Source of the DNA: Novosphingobium ginsenosidimutans | GTDB lineage: Bacteria; Pseudomonadota; Alphaproteobacteria; Sphingomonadales; Sphingomonadaceae | NCBI RefSeq assembly: GCF_007954425.1 | Contig: NZ_CP042345.1 | Span: 1,612,001-1,676,000 of the forward strand | DNA: 64,000 nt | Reading direction: 5' to 3' | In this document: piece after piece, positions 1 through 7,766 of the stretch | Numbering within the stretch: position 1 is the stretch's first letter | How the letters are laid out: the number at the start of each line of letters is the position of its first letter | Notes under the pieces: generated by a model | The model's input: only the letters and a program-made list of their open reading frames with translations | Told to the model about the DNA's origin: nothing | The model's database searches: none | Program-made: the position numbers and the translations under genes

Positions 1-272
1 CAGCCGGCGCGGTTGGCGATGCGTTCGAACCATTCCGCCAGCCCCCCGGTCCGTACCAGTGCGGGATCGAGTCCCGGATGCGCAAACCGGCCAAATTCGG
101 CCCGCAGCCGCGCCGCCAGCGGCTCTGGCGCAATGCGCTCCAATCGGTAGGGCCAGCGACCGGGCTGGTGAAAAATCGAAGTGGCGTACCATTCCAGCTG
201 TTCAAGCTGTTGCAGCGCCAGGGCAGTCTGCCAGCTGTGCTGGGTCCCAGGATGGAAAACGGCAACCGACAT
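1..272 (-). CDS. Glycosyltransferase, N-terminal part (runs off the left edge)
   Basis: The reverse strand is open from an ATG at 272 to the window edge, giving 90 residues without a stop. The protein begins MSVAVFHPGTQHSWQTALAL. This N-terminus resembles family-4-type glycosyltransferases of sphingomonad polysaccharide loci, where a short beta strand is followed by a loop and helix. The conserved nucleotide-sugar binding part would lie outside the window, so the class is inferred from the N-terminus and the setting. It is divergent from the phage-tail-like gene at 404 and probably belongs to the same polysaccharide locus. It would act at the cytoplasmic face of the inner membrane, adding a sugar to a lipid-linked chain. 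The donor sugar cannot be told. Confidence 0.68.
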   Translation of the reverse strand, partial: MSVAVFHPGTQHSWQTALALQQLEQLEWYATSIFHQPGRWPYRLERIAPEPLAARLRAEFGRFAHPGLDPALVRTGGLAEWFERIANRAG

Positions 273-403
273 TGCCAGCGATGGCTAGCAGGGCGCCGCC
301 CGCGGTGCATCCCGAAAGTGCATTGCCCCAAGCGACAATAACTGTTTTCCTACACGAACCAAAATGGTTATATAACGCGCTCCCATTCACCAGGGAGTAC
401 CTG
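273..403. promoter_or_regulatory. Divergent intergenic region with AT-rich 10-base palindrome
   Basis: This gap separates the leftward glycosyltransferase (start 272) from the rightward gene at 404. It is clearly more AT-rich than its surroundings. It holds the perfect palindrome GTTATATAAC at 367-376, which includes a -10-like TATAAC. GGGAG at 393-397 serves as the ribosome binding site for the ATG at 404. I could not find a convincing -35 box, so the promoter call rests on position and composition only. Confidence 0.35.
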
Positions 404-826
404 ATGCCCACCCCGATCCTATCCCCCAGCGGCTATGCGGCGACCCGTGCGGTGGCCTTTGCCGATGCTGAAGGCAATGCCGTGCTGGCCAGCGGCAGCA
501 TGCCGCTGCCTGTAACGCTCGGCGCCGATCCGACTGTTCCTTTGGCCGGAACGACGGCGGTCAGCGGCACCTTCGGTCCCTATCAGCCGGCGCTTGGCCG
601 CGAAGCCATGCTGACCCTGGCCGGGACCTGGTCGGGAACGGTCCGGGTCCTGCGATCGACCGATGGCGGCACCACCAAGCTGCCGTTGACCATTGCCGGC
701 GCGGCCTGGGCGCAGTTCACGGCCAATTGCTGCGAGCCGATCTGGGCAGAGACCGAGGCCGCCGCCCGGCTCTGGATTGAGGTGACGCTCGCGAGCGGTT
801 CACTGACCTACAGGCTGGCCCAATGA
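404..826 (+). CDS. Small phage-tail-like hypothetical protein in polysaccharide locus
   Basis: A 140-residue protein starting at the ATG at 404, which has a GGGAG ribosome binding site. The frame is open further upstream to 59, but that part overlaps the divergent gene and has no good start. The second half (GPYQPALGREAMLTLAGTWS, then a run ending in LASGSLTYRLAQ) reads as a compact all-beta domain with the shape of short proteins found beside tail-fibre genes in alphaproteobacterial phages. I recognise the pattern but cannot name a family. There is no signal peptide. It overlaps the SGNH hydrolase by four bases (ATGA), so the two are probably translated together. Confidence 0.6.
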   Translation: MPTPILSPSGYAATRAVAFADAEGNAVLASGSMPLPVTLGADPTVPLAGTTAVSGTFGPYQPALGREAMLTLAGTWSGTVRVLRSTDGGTTKLPLTIAGAAWAQFTANCCEPIWAETEAAARLWIEVTLASGSLTYRLAQ

Positions 827-2364
827 GCGCCGATCTGATCGCGCGCGGCCTTGCCAGCCGCGCCGCCGCGTCGGCCAGGTCGCCTAACACCCAGGCGCTG
901 ATCCTGGCGATCCGCAACTGGGGCGCTTTCGCCGCGCCGAGCCATCGGCTGGCTACAACCGATCTGCCAGCCGTAACGATTGGGGCTGCCGGAGCCGCTT
1001 CGACCATCAACGCTCAGACCGCCGGCGGGGCGACCGTACCGCGGTTCGACAGCCGTCTGACCTATGTCGCCGGGCCGACCCGGCAGGCGGGAACGACCTT
1101 TCCGCTGAACGGCTATGCGGTTTCGCGAAGTGGCTATTGCGGCGCGCTCAATGCGCTGGGCGATCCATTCTTCGGCACCCAGTACCATGCGTACGAATTC
1201 GTCCATACCGGCTCCCAGTTCGAAGTGCCGGTGACCGGGCACGGTGCCAATTCGCTCTACAATCTGCGCTTGGTGGTCGATGATGCCGTGGCGGCAACGG
1301 CGGCCGTGCCTTCGGGCAATGGCAACCTTTACTTCGTCAAATTCGTGTTCGGCGCCAGTCGGGCGCGGCGCATCCGGATTGAGACCGCTGCGGTCCCGAC
1401 CAATGGCGTCAACGTGATTAGCGCCAGCGAAGTCAGCTCGGTGGCGCGCGCCTATCCGCTGGTCACCATCATCGGTGACAGCTTTGTTGAGCCGACCGGC
1501 GCCGATTTCTCGGCCAATGGCGAGGCTGCCCTGGCCGCGCGCCTGCTGGGTCTGCGCGGGGCCATCGCCGGGGTCGGTGGGACCGGCTTGATCAACCCGG
1601 GCGGCAACAATTCAGCCGGCTTCCCGAAGGTCAATTTCTGTGACCCGACCCGGATGACCGACCTTACCTTGGCCGGGGTGATCGATGCCCAGACCGGCAG
1701 CACGCTCAGCCCGGCGCTCGGCGTGGTCATGTCCAGTGTCAACGACGGTGCCGCCAATGGCTTTGCCAGCGTCGCCGGGGCGACATCGTTCGAGGATGCG
1801 GTGACGCGCCAGGCGTTCAAGCTGATCGATGCCTGGCGCAGCACCAATCCCGGCAAGCCGCTGGTCTTCTTCGGTCCGACCTGGCCCAACGCCACCCCGA
1901 CGCTCGATATCTTCCGTCAGCGCGACGCCGTGCAGCGGGCGGTGCAGGGCGCAGGTGGTGCCCGTGCGAACGTATGGTTTATCGACCGGCTCGGGCCCTC
2001 GGCGATCCTGCGTCACGGCGCGGTCGATACACTGGCCACCACCGGCACCACTACCAGCGGCAGCGCCACGCTGACCGCGCTGGCCTCGACCGCGGGCGTC
2101 GTTGCCCAGTCCGGCATTTCTGGGCCCGGCATCCCCGAAGGTGCAGTGGTGCTGACTGTGGTGTCTTCGACCTCGGTCACGATCAGTCACCCTTGCACGG
2201 CTTCCGGCACGGTGGTTGCGATCCGGTTCCGCAACAATCAGTCGGCACTCTATACCTCGCTGGTGGCCGGCGACACCACGCACCCCTCGCCGGCCGGGCA
2301 CGAGTATGATGCGTTCTGGATCGCGGCCGAACTGCGCCGTCTGATCCTCAACGAATTCGCCTGA
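823..2364 (+). CDS. SGNH/GDSL-type hydrolase with an inserted beta domain
   Basis: A 513-residue protein. The SGNH fold starts near residue 212, with the block I motif IIGDSFVEP (Ser220), the block II glycine loop VGGTG near 251-255, the block III Asn307 in SSVND, and the block V dyad Asp484/His487 in DTTHPSPAGH. Such enzymes hydrolyse esters, often O-acetyl groups on polysaccharides. Residues 1-210 form a separate beta-rich region without a signal peptide. Residues about 401-470, between blocks III and V, are a Ser/Thr/Val-rich insert (SGSATLTALASTAG and GISGPGIPEGAVV). It resembles a small beta domain common in phage structural proteins. The gene is coupled by ATGA to its upstream neighbour and precedes the glycosyltransferase run. 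A polysaccharide deacetylase role is inferred, not shown. Confidence 0.8.
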   Translation: MSADLIARGLASRAAASARSPNTQALILAIRNWGAFAAPSHRLATTDLPAVTIGAAGAASTINAQTAGGATVPRFDSRLTYVAGPTRQAGTTFPLNGYAVSRSGYCGALNALGDPFFGTQYHAYEFVHTGSQFEVPVTGHGANSLYNLRLVVDDAVAATAAVPSGNGNLYFVKFVFGASRARRIRIETAAVPTNGVNVISASEVSSVARAYPLVTIIGDSFVEPTGADFSANGEAALAARLLGLRGAIAGVGGTGLINPGGNNSAGFPKVNFCDPTRMTDLTLAGVIDAQTGSTLSPALGVVMSSVNDGAANGFASVAGATSFEDAVTRQAFKLIDAWRSTNPGKPLVFFGPTWPNATPTLDIFRQRDAVQRAVQGAGGARANVWFIDRLGPSAILRHGAVDTLATTGTTTSGSATLTALASTAGVVAQSGISGPGIPEGAVVLTVVSSTSVTISHPCTASGTVVAIRFRNNQSALYTSLVAGDTTHPSPAGHEYDAFWIAAELRRLILNEFA

Positions 2365-2430
2365 CCCGGGAGACCCGCCTGCCAATCACGATTGCTTTGT
2401 GCTGCGCTGCGGGGGGTAGACAGCCCTGTG

Positions 2431-2443
2431 CGCTTGCCAAGCG
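2431..2443. repeat. Short palindrome upstream of glycosyltransferase gene
   Basis: CGCTTG-C-CAAGCG is a perfect 6-base inverted repeat with a one-base centre. It lies in the 116-base gap between the SGNH hydrolase gene and the glycosyltransferase gene at 2481, about 40 bases before the start. It may be an operator or a weak hairpin. No T-run follows, so I do not call it a terminator. Confidence 0.25.
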
Positions 2444-2480
2444 GCGCTCGTAAGGTATTCCACCTAAAGGGCACCGGGGG

Positions 2481-3686
2481 TTGCGGCGCGAGCGCATGAA
2501 ATACAAGACCAAGCCGCAGGTGGCGTTACTGTTTGCGCAGTTCGCTGCCTATCACATCGATCGCTGCGAAGCCGTTGCCCGGCGGCTGGGCGATCGCTGC
2601 GATGTGCTGGCGGTGGAGGTAGCGACAAGCTCGGCCACCTATGCTTGGGAGCCTTCCGGACCGACGGCCCATGCGCGCAAGCTGACGCTGTTCCCCGGCC
2701 GTTCGTTCGACGAGGTCCCGTCACTGCCGCGGTTCTGGGCTGCCTTGCGCGCACTGCGGGGATGCCGCGCGGTGTTTATCGGCATCGGTTACAACGAACC
2801 CGCGGTGATCCTGTTGTCCTGGGCCTTGCGCTTGCTGGGTGTCCAGGTCTTCGCCTTCAACGATTCCAAGTTCGACGACAAGCCGCGGAGGGCTGGCTTC
2901 GAACTGTTCAAGCTATTCGTGCTCCAGGCCTATTCGGGTGCAATTGTGGCCGGTCCCCGCCACCGCGATTACTTTCGCTTCCTGGGCTTTCGGCGTCGCC
3001 GCTTGCTGCTTGGTTATGACACCGTCAGCGTCGACCGGATCCGGGGCTTGGCCGGCGACACCGGCCCTGACTTTGCCGCGCGGCCGCTCGTTTTCGTTGG
3101 ACGGTTCGTGGCAAAGAAGAACCTGCAGCTGCTGATCGAGGGCTATGCCGCCTATGCCAAAGCGGCCGGACCCACGGCCCGCAAGCTGGTTCTGGCGGGT
3201 TCCGGTGCGGAGGAGGCGGCCCTGCGCAAGCAGGTCGATGCGCATGGATTGGCCGGGCAGGTCGAGTTTACGGGATTCCTCAAGGCTGACGAGGTCGCCC
3301 GCCTGATGGCCCGGGCGCTTGCCCTCATTCTGCCCAGTTCGGAAGAGCAATGGGGCCTGGTGGTCAACGAAGCACTTGCGGTCGGCGTGCCGGTCATCCT
3401 GTCGACCCAGGCGGGTTCGCGCGATGCGCTGGTTCGCAATCTGATCAACGGTTTCCTTGTCGAGCCAAACTCGGCCGAAGGCATTGCCGCCGCGATTCTG
3501 GCGCTTGACCGCGACGAGCAGACCTGGCGGCGCCTATCGGAAGCGGCGCGGGCGCGGGCGTGGCTGGGCGATGCGGAACGCACTGCCGAAGCGGTTGACG
3601 CGATGCTTTTCCCGGCCAATTCGGCGGCCATTGCCGCCGTTGCGAGGTATGAGGCCGGCCTGACTGCGGTTGACGGACAAGCCTGA
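2481..3686 (+). CDS. Glycosyltransferase family 4 protein
   Basis: A 401-residue GT-B fold enzyme. The C-terminal half carries the family hallmarks: PLVFVGRFVAKKNLQLLIEG (start of the nucleotide-sugar domain) and the EX7E-type stretch SSEEQWGLVVNEALAVGVPV followed by SRDALV. It would transfer a sugar from an NDP- or GDP-sugar to a lipid-linked oligosaccharide in the cytoplasm. The TTG at 2481 is preferred because AAAGGG at 2466-2471 sits nine bases upstream; the ATG at 2496 (396 residues) has no good ribosome binding site. The stop overlaps the next start as TGATG. No signal peptide is present. The sugar specificity is unknown. Confidence 0.88.
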   Translation: MRRERMKYKTKPQVALLFAQFAAYHIDRCEAVARRLGDRCDVLAVEVATSSATYAWEPSGPTAHARKLTLFPGRSFDEVPSLPRFWAALRALRGCRAVFIGIGYNEPAVILLSWALRLLGVQVFAFNDSKFDDKPRRAGFELFKLFVLQAYSGAIVAGPRHRDYFRFLGFRRRRLLLGYDTVSVDRIRGLAGDTGPDFAARPLVFVGRFVAKKNLQLLIEGYAAYAKAAGPTARKLVLAGSGAEEAALRKQVDAHGLAGQVEFTGFLKADEVARLMARALALILPSSEEQWGLVVNEALAVGVPVILSTQAGSRDALVRNLINGFLVEPNSAEGIAAAILALDRDEQTWRRLSEAARARAWLGDAERTAEAVDAMLFPANSAAIAAVARYEAGLTAVDGQA

Positions 3687-4837
3687 TGGCCACCGTCCAG
3701 CTTCTTTCCGGCCAGCGCATCGGCCTCCTTACTGCCTCGGCCTCGCGGCTGGGGGGCGGGGTGTTCGAGGCGGTCGTGATCCAGTCTGATCTGATCCGGC
3801 GGCTGGGCGGCGAACCGGTCGTGGTGGCGCTGGCTGACCGGTTCAGCGCGGAGGATCGCCCACGGTTCGGTGCCAGCGAGGTGATCCACGTTCCGCTCCG
3901 CGGGCCAGCCCAGATCGGCTTTGCGCCGACCTTGGTCGATGCGCTGCTGACGGCGCGGCTCGATTGCCTGCACCTTCACGGCATCTGGATGTATCCGTCG
4001 CACGCCGCACGGCGCTGGCGGGAAAAGACCGGGCGCGCCAGCCTTATCTCGCCGCACGGGATGCTCGATCCCTGGATCACCGCGCGAGGGCGCTGGAAAA
4101 AGGCGCTCGCGCGGCATGGCTATGAGCGGGCCGGCTGGCGCGCTGCAAGCGCCTTCCACGCTTTGACCAGGCGCGAAGCAGCAGACATTGCGCGCGAAAG
4201 TGGCCGGCACGACAGCCTCATCATCGCCAACGCTGGCCCGCCGATCAGCGTCTCGATCACGCAGGCCCGAGCGCCGCGCCTGCTGTATCTCGGCCGGATC
4301 CATCCCAAGAAGAACCTCGCGCCCCTGATCGCTGCCTGGCGCGACCTCGCGGCTGCGGACGCTTTGCCTGCCGATGCCCGGCTGACGCTGGCGGGCTGGG
4401 GCGAACCGGGCGATGTCGCCGCGCTCGAAGCAATGCTGCGCGATGCTCCGCCATCCGTGCGGTTCGTCGGACCATGCTTCGGAGCGGACAAAGCGCGTGC
4501 ACTGGCCGAGTCTCGGTTCCTCGTCCTGCCCTCGCTTAGCGAAGGGCTGCCGATGACGCTGCTGGAGGCCTGGGCAGCGGGCACGCCGACGCTTCAGTCC
4601 AGCGAGTGCAATCTGCCAGAAGGCATCACGGCGGGCGCAGCGATTGATTGCGGGGTGGAGCCGGCGTCGATCAAGGCTGCGCTGGCCAGGGCGCTGGCCA
4701 TGCCCGATGGCGAATGGCTGACCATGGCCCAAGCGGCCCAGGGGCTTGTCAGCGGGCCGTTTTCGGGCGAACGGGTGGCGCAGCAATGGGGTGAGGCCTA
4801 TGCCCGCCTGATCGCCGAACCGGGAAGCCCACGATGA
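3686..4837 (+). CDS. Glycosyltransferase family 4 protein
   Basis: A 383-residue GT4 enzyme. The N-terminal domain has a glycine loop (LGGGVFEAV) and an acceptor-side segment HLHGIWMYPS followed by SPHGMLDPW. The C-terminal domain starts LLYLGRIHPKKNLAPLIAAW and ends with the donor-binding LPSLSEGLPMTLLEAWAAGT. The HGIWMYP and PHGML pair is typical of exopolysaccharide GT4 enzymes of the WcaI/PssC kind. It starts on the last base of the previous stop (TGATG) and ends in an ATGA overlap with the acetyltransferase, so the four genes from 2481 to 6575 look like one tightly coupled operon. Donor and acceptor are not predictable from sequence alone. Confidence 0.9.
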   Translation: MATVQLLSGQRIGLLTASASRLGGGVFEAVVIQSDLIRRLGGEPVVVALADRFSAEDRPRFGASEVIHVPLRGPAQIGFAPTLVDALLTARLDCLHLHGIWMYPSHAARRWREKTGRASLISPHGMLDPWITARGRWKKALARHGYERAGWRAASAFHALTRREAADIARESGRHDSLIIANAGPPISVSITQARAPRLLYLGRIHPKKNLAPLIAAWRDLAAADALPADARLTLAGWGEPGDVAALEAMLRDAPPSVRFVGPCFGADKARALAESRFLVLPSLSEGLPMTLLEAWAAGTPTLQSSECNLPEGITAGAAIDCGVEPASIKAALARALAMPDGEWLTMAQAAQGLVSGPFSGERVAQQWGEAYARLIAEPGSPR

Positions 4838-5400
4838 CCCCGCTCGATGCCCGCCAGTCCAAGCCGCTTGAGGGCGGTGCCAGCTTCTCGCTGGGGAACC
4901 GGCTGCTGCGGGTGTGCTGGGGGCTCGCCTGGCTGCTGTTGGCGCGCTTTACGCCGGCTCCGCTGCATGGCTGGCGGCGGCTGGTGTTGCGGGCGTTCGG
5001 GGCCAGGGTCGGACGCGGTGCGCGGGTCCACGGCAGTGTGCGGATCTGGTTGCCGGCCAATCTGGAGCTGGGCGAAAACTGCCTGATCGGCCCCGGTGCA
5101 AACATTTACAATCAGGGCCGGATCACGATCGGCGCGCGTAGCGTTATCTCGCAGGGCGCGCATATCTGCGCCAGCACGCACGACATTGCCGACCCCCATT
5201 TTCAGTTGCTGCTCCGCCCGGTGGCGATCGGCACGCAGGCCTGGGTGGCGGCTGAGGCCTTCGTCGGGCCCGGGGTCACCGTTGGGGATCGCGCCGTGAT
5301 CGGCGCGCGCGCGGCGCTGTTCGAAGATGCCGCGGCAGACGGCGTCTATGCGGGGAATCCGGCGCGGCTGGTGAAGCAGCGCCAGCTGCGCGAACCGTGA
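4834..5400 (+). CDS. WcaF-like hexapeptide-repeat acetyltransferase
   Basis: A 188-residue left-handed beta-helix protein. Hexapeptide-type turns run from about residue 62 (GARVHGSVRIWLPANLELG) to the C-terminus (VGPGVTVGDRAVIGARAAL), ending in the common cap YAGNPARLVK. The His in the STHD segment near residue 115 is the usual catalytic position. The family uses acetyl-CoA to O-acetylate sugars during exopolysaccharide or O-antigen synthesis (WcaF, serine acetyltransferase superfamily). It overlaps both neighbours by four bases (ATGA, then GTGA). Having a sugar O-acetyltransferase and an SGNH esterase in the same locus is notable, since one can add and the other remove acetyl groups. Confidence 0.88.
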   Translation: MTPLDARQSKPLEGGASFSLGNRLLRVCWGLAWLLLARFTPAPLHGWRRLVLRAFGARVGRGARVHGSVRIWLPANLELGENCLIGPGANIYNQGRITIGARSVISQGAHICASTHDIADPHFQLLLRPVAIGTQAWVAAEAFVGPGVTVGDRAVIGARAALFEDAAADGVYAGNPARLVKQRQLREP

Positions 5401-6575
5401 CCCCAGAAGAGTTGCGCCGCCGCCTGCTCGATCTGGTCGGCACGCGCCGACCAGCCCAGTTCGCTGACCTTTCGGGCGATGACCTGGCCAAGCTCGACCG
5501 GATGGCGGCGCAGCACCGCCTGCAGCCGCTGCTGCATCATCAGCACCGCGCGCACCCCGATCTGCCACCGGTGCTGGCCGAAGCGTGGAGCGCCGCCTTT
5601 CGCTGCCAGGCCTTGCTCGCGCTAAGCCAGCGGGCCGAGCTTGAACGGACGGTCACCCTGCTGCGCGCAGGCGGCTTTGCGCCACTCGCGCTCAAGGGGG
5701 CCTGGCTGCACCGCTTTGCCTATCCGCACCCGGCGCTAAGGCCGCTGCGCGATATTGATCTGTTGCTCGATCCGGCCAGCGTGATCCCGGCCTTCGCTTT
5801 TCTGGAAGCGGCGGGATACCAGCTGATCGAAGTCCCCGAGCTGCCGCTGCCAGAACTGGTTCGCACCGACAAACACCTGCCCCCGCTGCTGTCGCCGGGC
5901 GGCACAGTGGTGGAGCTGCACCACCACTTGTGGGAGCCTGACGGGCGGCTGGATCATGCGAGCCCGGCGGCGATCGATGCTGAGGTGCGCGCCGGTGCCG
6001 TGATGGATGAGGACGGTCTCGCCTATCCCGCGCCGATTGACATGCTGGCACACCTGATTGCGCATGCGGTCTACAGTCACCGGCTCGATTGCGGGCCTTT
6101 GCTGCTGGCCGATATCGACTTTCTGTTGCGGGCTCGTCCGATCGACTGGGCGCGGTTCTGGGTGCGGGCTGGCACGGAAGGCTGGTCCAGCGGCGCGCGT
6201 CTGGTCTTGTCCCTGGTTGAGCACTATCGCAGCGCGGTCCGGATCGAATGGCATGATCACAAGCCGGTGCCAGACGCCTTGCTGAACGATGCGGCCTTGC
6301 TGCTGCTGCAGGACCTTGATCGGCGGCAAAGCGCCGGCTTCCTCGCCAGCCTCCAGCGGCGCGGCTGGCAAGGGCTGCGCGACCGTGTGACCGGCCGCCG
6401 CCGCGTTGCGGCCGGACCAGCAGTGCGGCGCGAAATGGCATCGGCCGGCGGGTTCATTGGCTGGGCCGGGTCGCGCTGGCGCCGGACCGCTGGCGATCTT
6501 GTGCGCCGCGACACCCGCAAACAGGCACGTGCCCTGGCGCGCCTCAGCGCTTGGCTTGATCACCCCCGCGACTAG
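5397..6575 (+). CDS. Nucleotidyltransferase-fold protein (NTP_transf_5 type)
   Basis: A 392-residue protein starting at a GTG within the previous stop (GTGA). The segment ALKGAWLHRFAY followed by RPLRDIDLLLDP near residues 99-123 is the signature of the uncharacterised nucleotidyltransferase family NTP_transf_5, with Asp-x-Asp as the likely metal site. A His-rich segment (VVELHHHLWEPDG) follows near residue 180. Members sit in polysaccharide and lantibiotic-like loci, but their substrate is unknown. The C-terminal 80 residues are Arg/Ala-rich. It is the last gene of the rightward operon. Its stop TAG overlaps the stop of the convergent gene inside a shared CTAG. Confidence 0.8.
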   Translation: MTPEELRRRLLDLVGTRRPAQFADLSGDDLAKLDRMAAQHRLQPLLHHQHRAHPDLPPVLAEAWSAAFRCQALLALSQRAELERTVTLLRAGGFAPLALKGAWLHRFAYPHPALRPLRDIDLLLDPASVIPAFAFLEAAGYQLIEVPELPLPELVRTDKHLPPLLSPGGTVVELHHHLWEPDGRLDHASPAAIDAEVRAGAVMDEDGLAYPAPIDMLAHLIAHAVYSHRLDCGPLLLADIDFLLRARPIDWARFWVRAGTEGWSSGARLVLSLVEHYRSAVRIEWHDHKPVPDALLNDAALLLLQDLDRRQSAGFLASLQRRGWQGLRDRVTGRRRVAAGPAVRREMASAGGFIGWAGSRWRRTAGDLVRRDTRKQARALARLSAWLDHPRD

Positions 6576-7765
6576 CGCCGCGTCAGGGCTATATCATCGA
6601 TGCTGACCTCGCCCGCGCCAGGGGCAAGCCACAACTGCAGCACGGGTGCGGCGCAGCCGCCGGCATGATCAAGCTCGACCGCGCCGCGCCCGCCATCAAC
6701 CTTGCCGCCTTGCGGATTGGCCAGGATCCGCTCCGGCCGGCAACTCAGGCTGGCGGCGAAGCGCGATGCGCCTGGCGGGCTGCTCGCCGCCTCGCGCCAG
6801 GTCAGGCGATAGGCGCCTGGGGACAGCACGATCCGCTGCATCGCCAGCGGCACGAGGGTTGCAGCCGTGCTGCTGGCGCGCAGAACATGCTGGCCAGACC
6901 GGGTCAGAACCACATCTGCCACCAGCGCGCCATGGCCTGGAAACTGCCATTCAAACGCGGTCTTGCCGCCTGCTGCGGCGGTTTGCTCAAAGCTGGCGTC
7001 ATTGACCTGGCCGGGCGCAGCGGCACGGGGGCACTGGCTTGACCAAAGGCGGCTGGCGAGCTCGGGTTGGACGGAGGTCAGGGTGACCACCATCGGGGTA
7101 ATGACATCGCAGCCCAGCCTGCCACCCAGCCCTGCTGACGAGATCAGTACCGTGGCCCGGCCGGCCAGCCTATCGCCTGATTGGCCAGGCTGCGGCTGAG
7201 CATAACTGCGGGCCCAGTTGGCGCCGCTGGCAATCTGTTGGGCGATCAGCATTTGCCCGCGCGGGTTGCCTTCAAACTGCGCTGAAAGCTGATCGATCGC
7301 GGGGGCCTCGGGCCATTGGCGGGCGATCGCGCCAAAGCGGGTACCGGCGCGGTTCAGATCACCGGCAGCAAGCGCCGACTGCAGCCAGTAAACCTGGGTC
7401 GCTGCATCGCGCCAGCCAAGCTTGGCCGACGTGCGAAAGGCTACGTCGGCACCGCGCGCATCGCCTTGCGCCAGCCGTGCGGTACCCAGCAGACCGGTTG
7501 CCTGCGGCCCCAACGGATCGCGTCGGACCAAAGCCTGGGCAAGCGGGGCGATCGGCCCGGGCTTGCCGGCCAGCAGCAATGCCTTGCTCTTACTGGCAAG
7601 TGCTTGCTGCCGGAACGGCTCGGGCACCCGGGCGATCGTTTCCGGGGCGCTGGCCGCCGCACGATCGAACGCCAGGGCTGCGCTCAATCCGGCATAGCCT
7701 GCTGCCATAAGCGAAACCGCAGCGAGGACCGCCTGCCGCCTGCCAGCGGTGCGCGGTCGGGCCAT
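6572..7765 (-). CDS. Exported protein of unknown function in polysaccharide export operon
   Basis: A 397-residue protein. An N-terminal hydrophobic segment (AVLAAVSLMAAGYAGLSAAL, residues 12-31) acts as signal peptide or anchor. Residues about 35-180 are Ala/Leu-rich and helical, with TPR-like spacing (LLGTARLAQGDARGADVAF, WLQSALAAGDLNRAGTRF). The C-terminal 170 residues are beta-rich and end in a jelly-roll-like segment (LQLWLAPGAGEVSIDDIAL), as in carbohydrate-binding modules. No enzyme motif was found. It is separated from the Wzc-like gene by one base and is presumably co-transcribed with it, so a periplasmic role in polysaccharide assembly or export is inferred. It ends convergently with the gene at 5397, the two sharing CTAG. 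Confidence 0.7.
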   Translation of the reverse strand: MARPRTAGRRQAVLAAVSLMAAGYAGLSAALAFDRAAASAPETIARVPEPFRQQALASKSKALLLAGKPGPIAPLAQALVRRDPLGPQATGLLGTARLAQGDARGADVAFRTSAKLGWRDAATQVYWLQSALAAGDLNRAGTRFGAIARQWPEAPAIDQLSAQFEGNPRGQMLIAQQIASGANWARSYAQPQPGQSGDRLAGRATVLISSAGLGGRLGCDVITPMVVTLTSVQPELASRLWSSQCPRAAAPGQVNDASFEQTAAAGGKTAFEWQFPGHGALVADVVLTRSGQHVLRASSTAATLVPLAMQRIVLSPGAYRLTWREAASSPPGASRFAASLSCRPERILANPQGGKVDGGRGAVELDHAGGCAAPVLQLWLAPGAGEVSIDDIALTRR

Positions 7766-7766
7766 C

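Noticed and set aside
59..403. Upstream open extension of the gene at 404
   Set aside because: It overlaps the divergent glycosyltransferase, has no ribosome binding site and reads as an antisense frame; the ATG at 404 has GGGAG.
3152..4786. Long reverse-strand open frame of 544 codons
   Set aside because: It is antisense to two glycosyltransferase genes with clear motifs and is rich in Arg, Pro and Gln, typical of GC-rich shadow frames.
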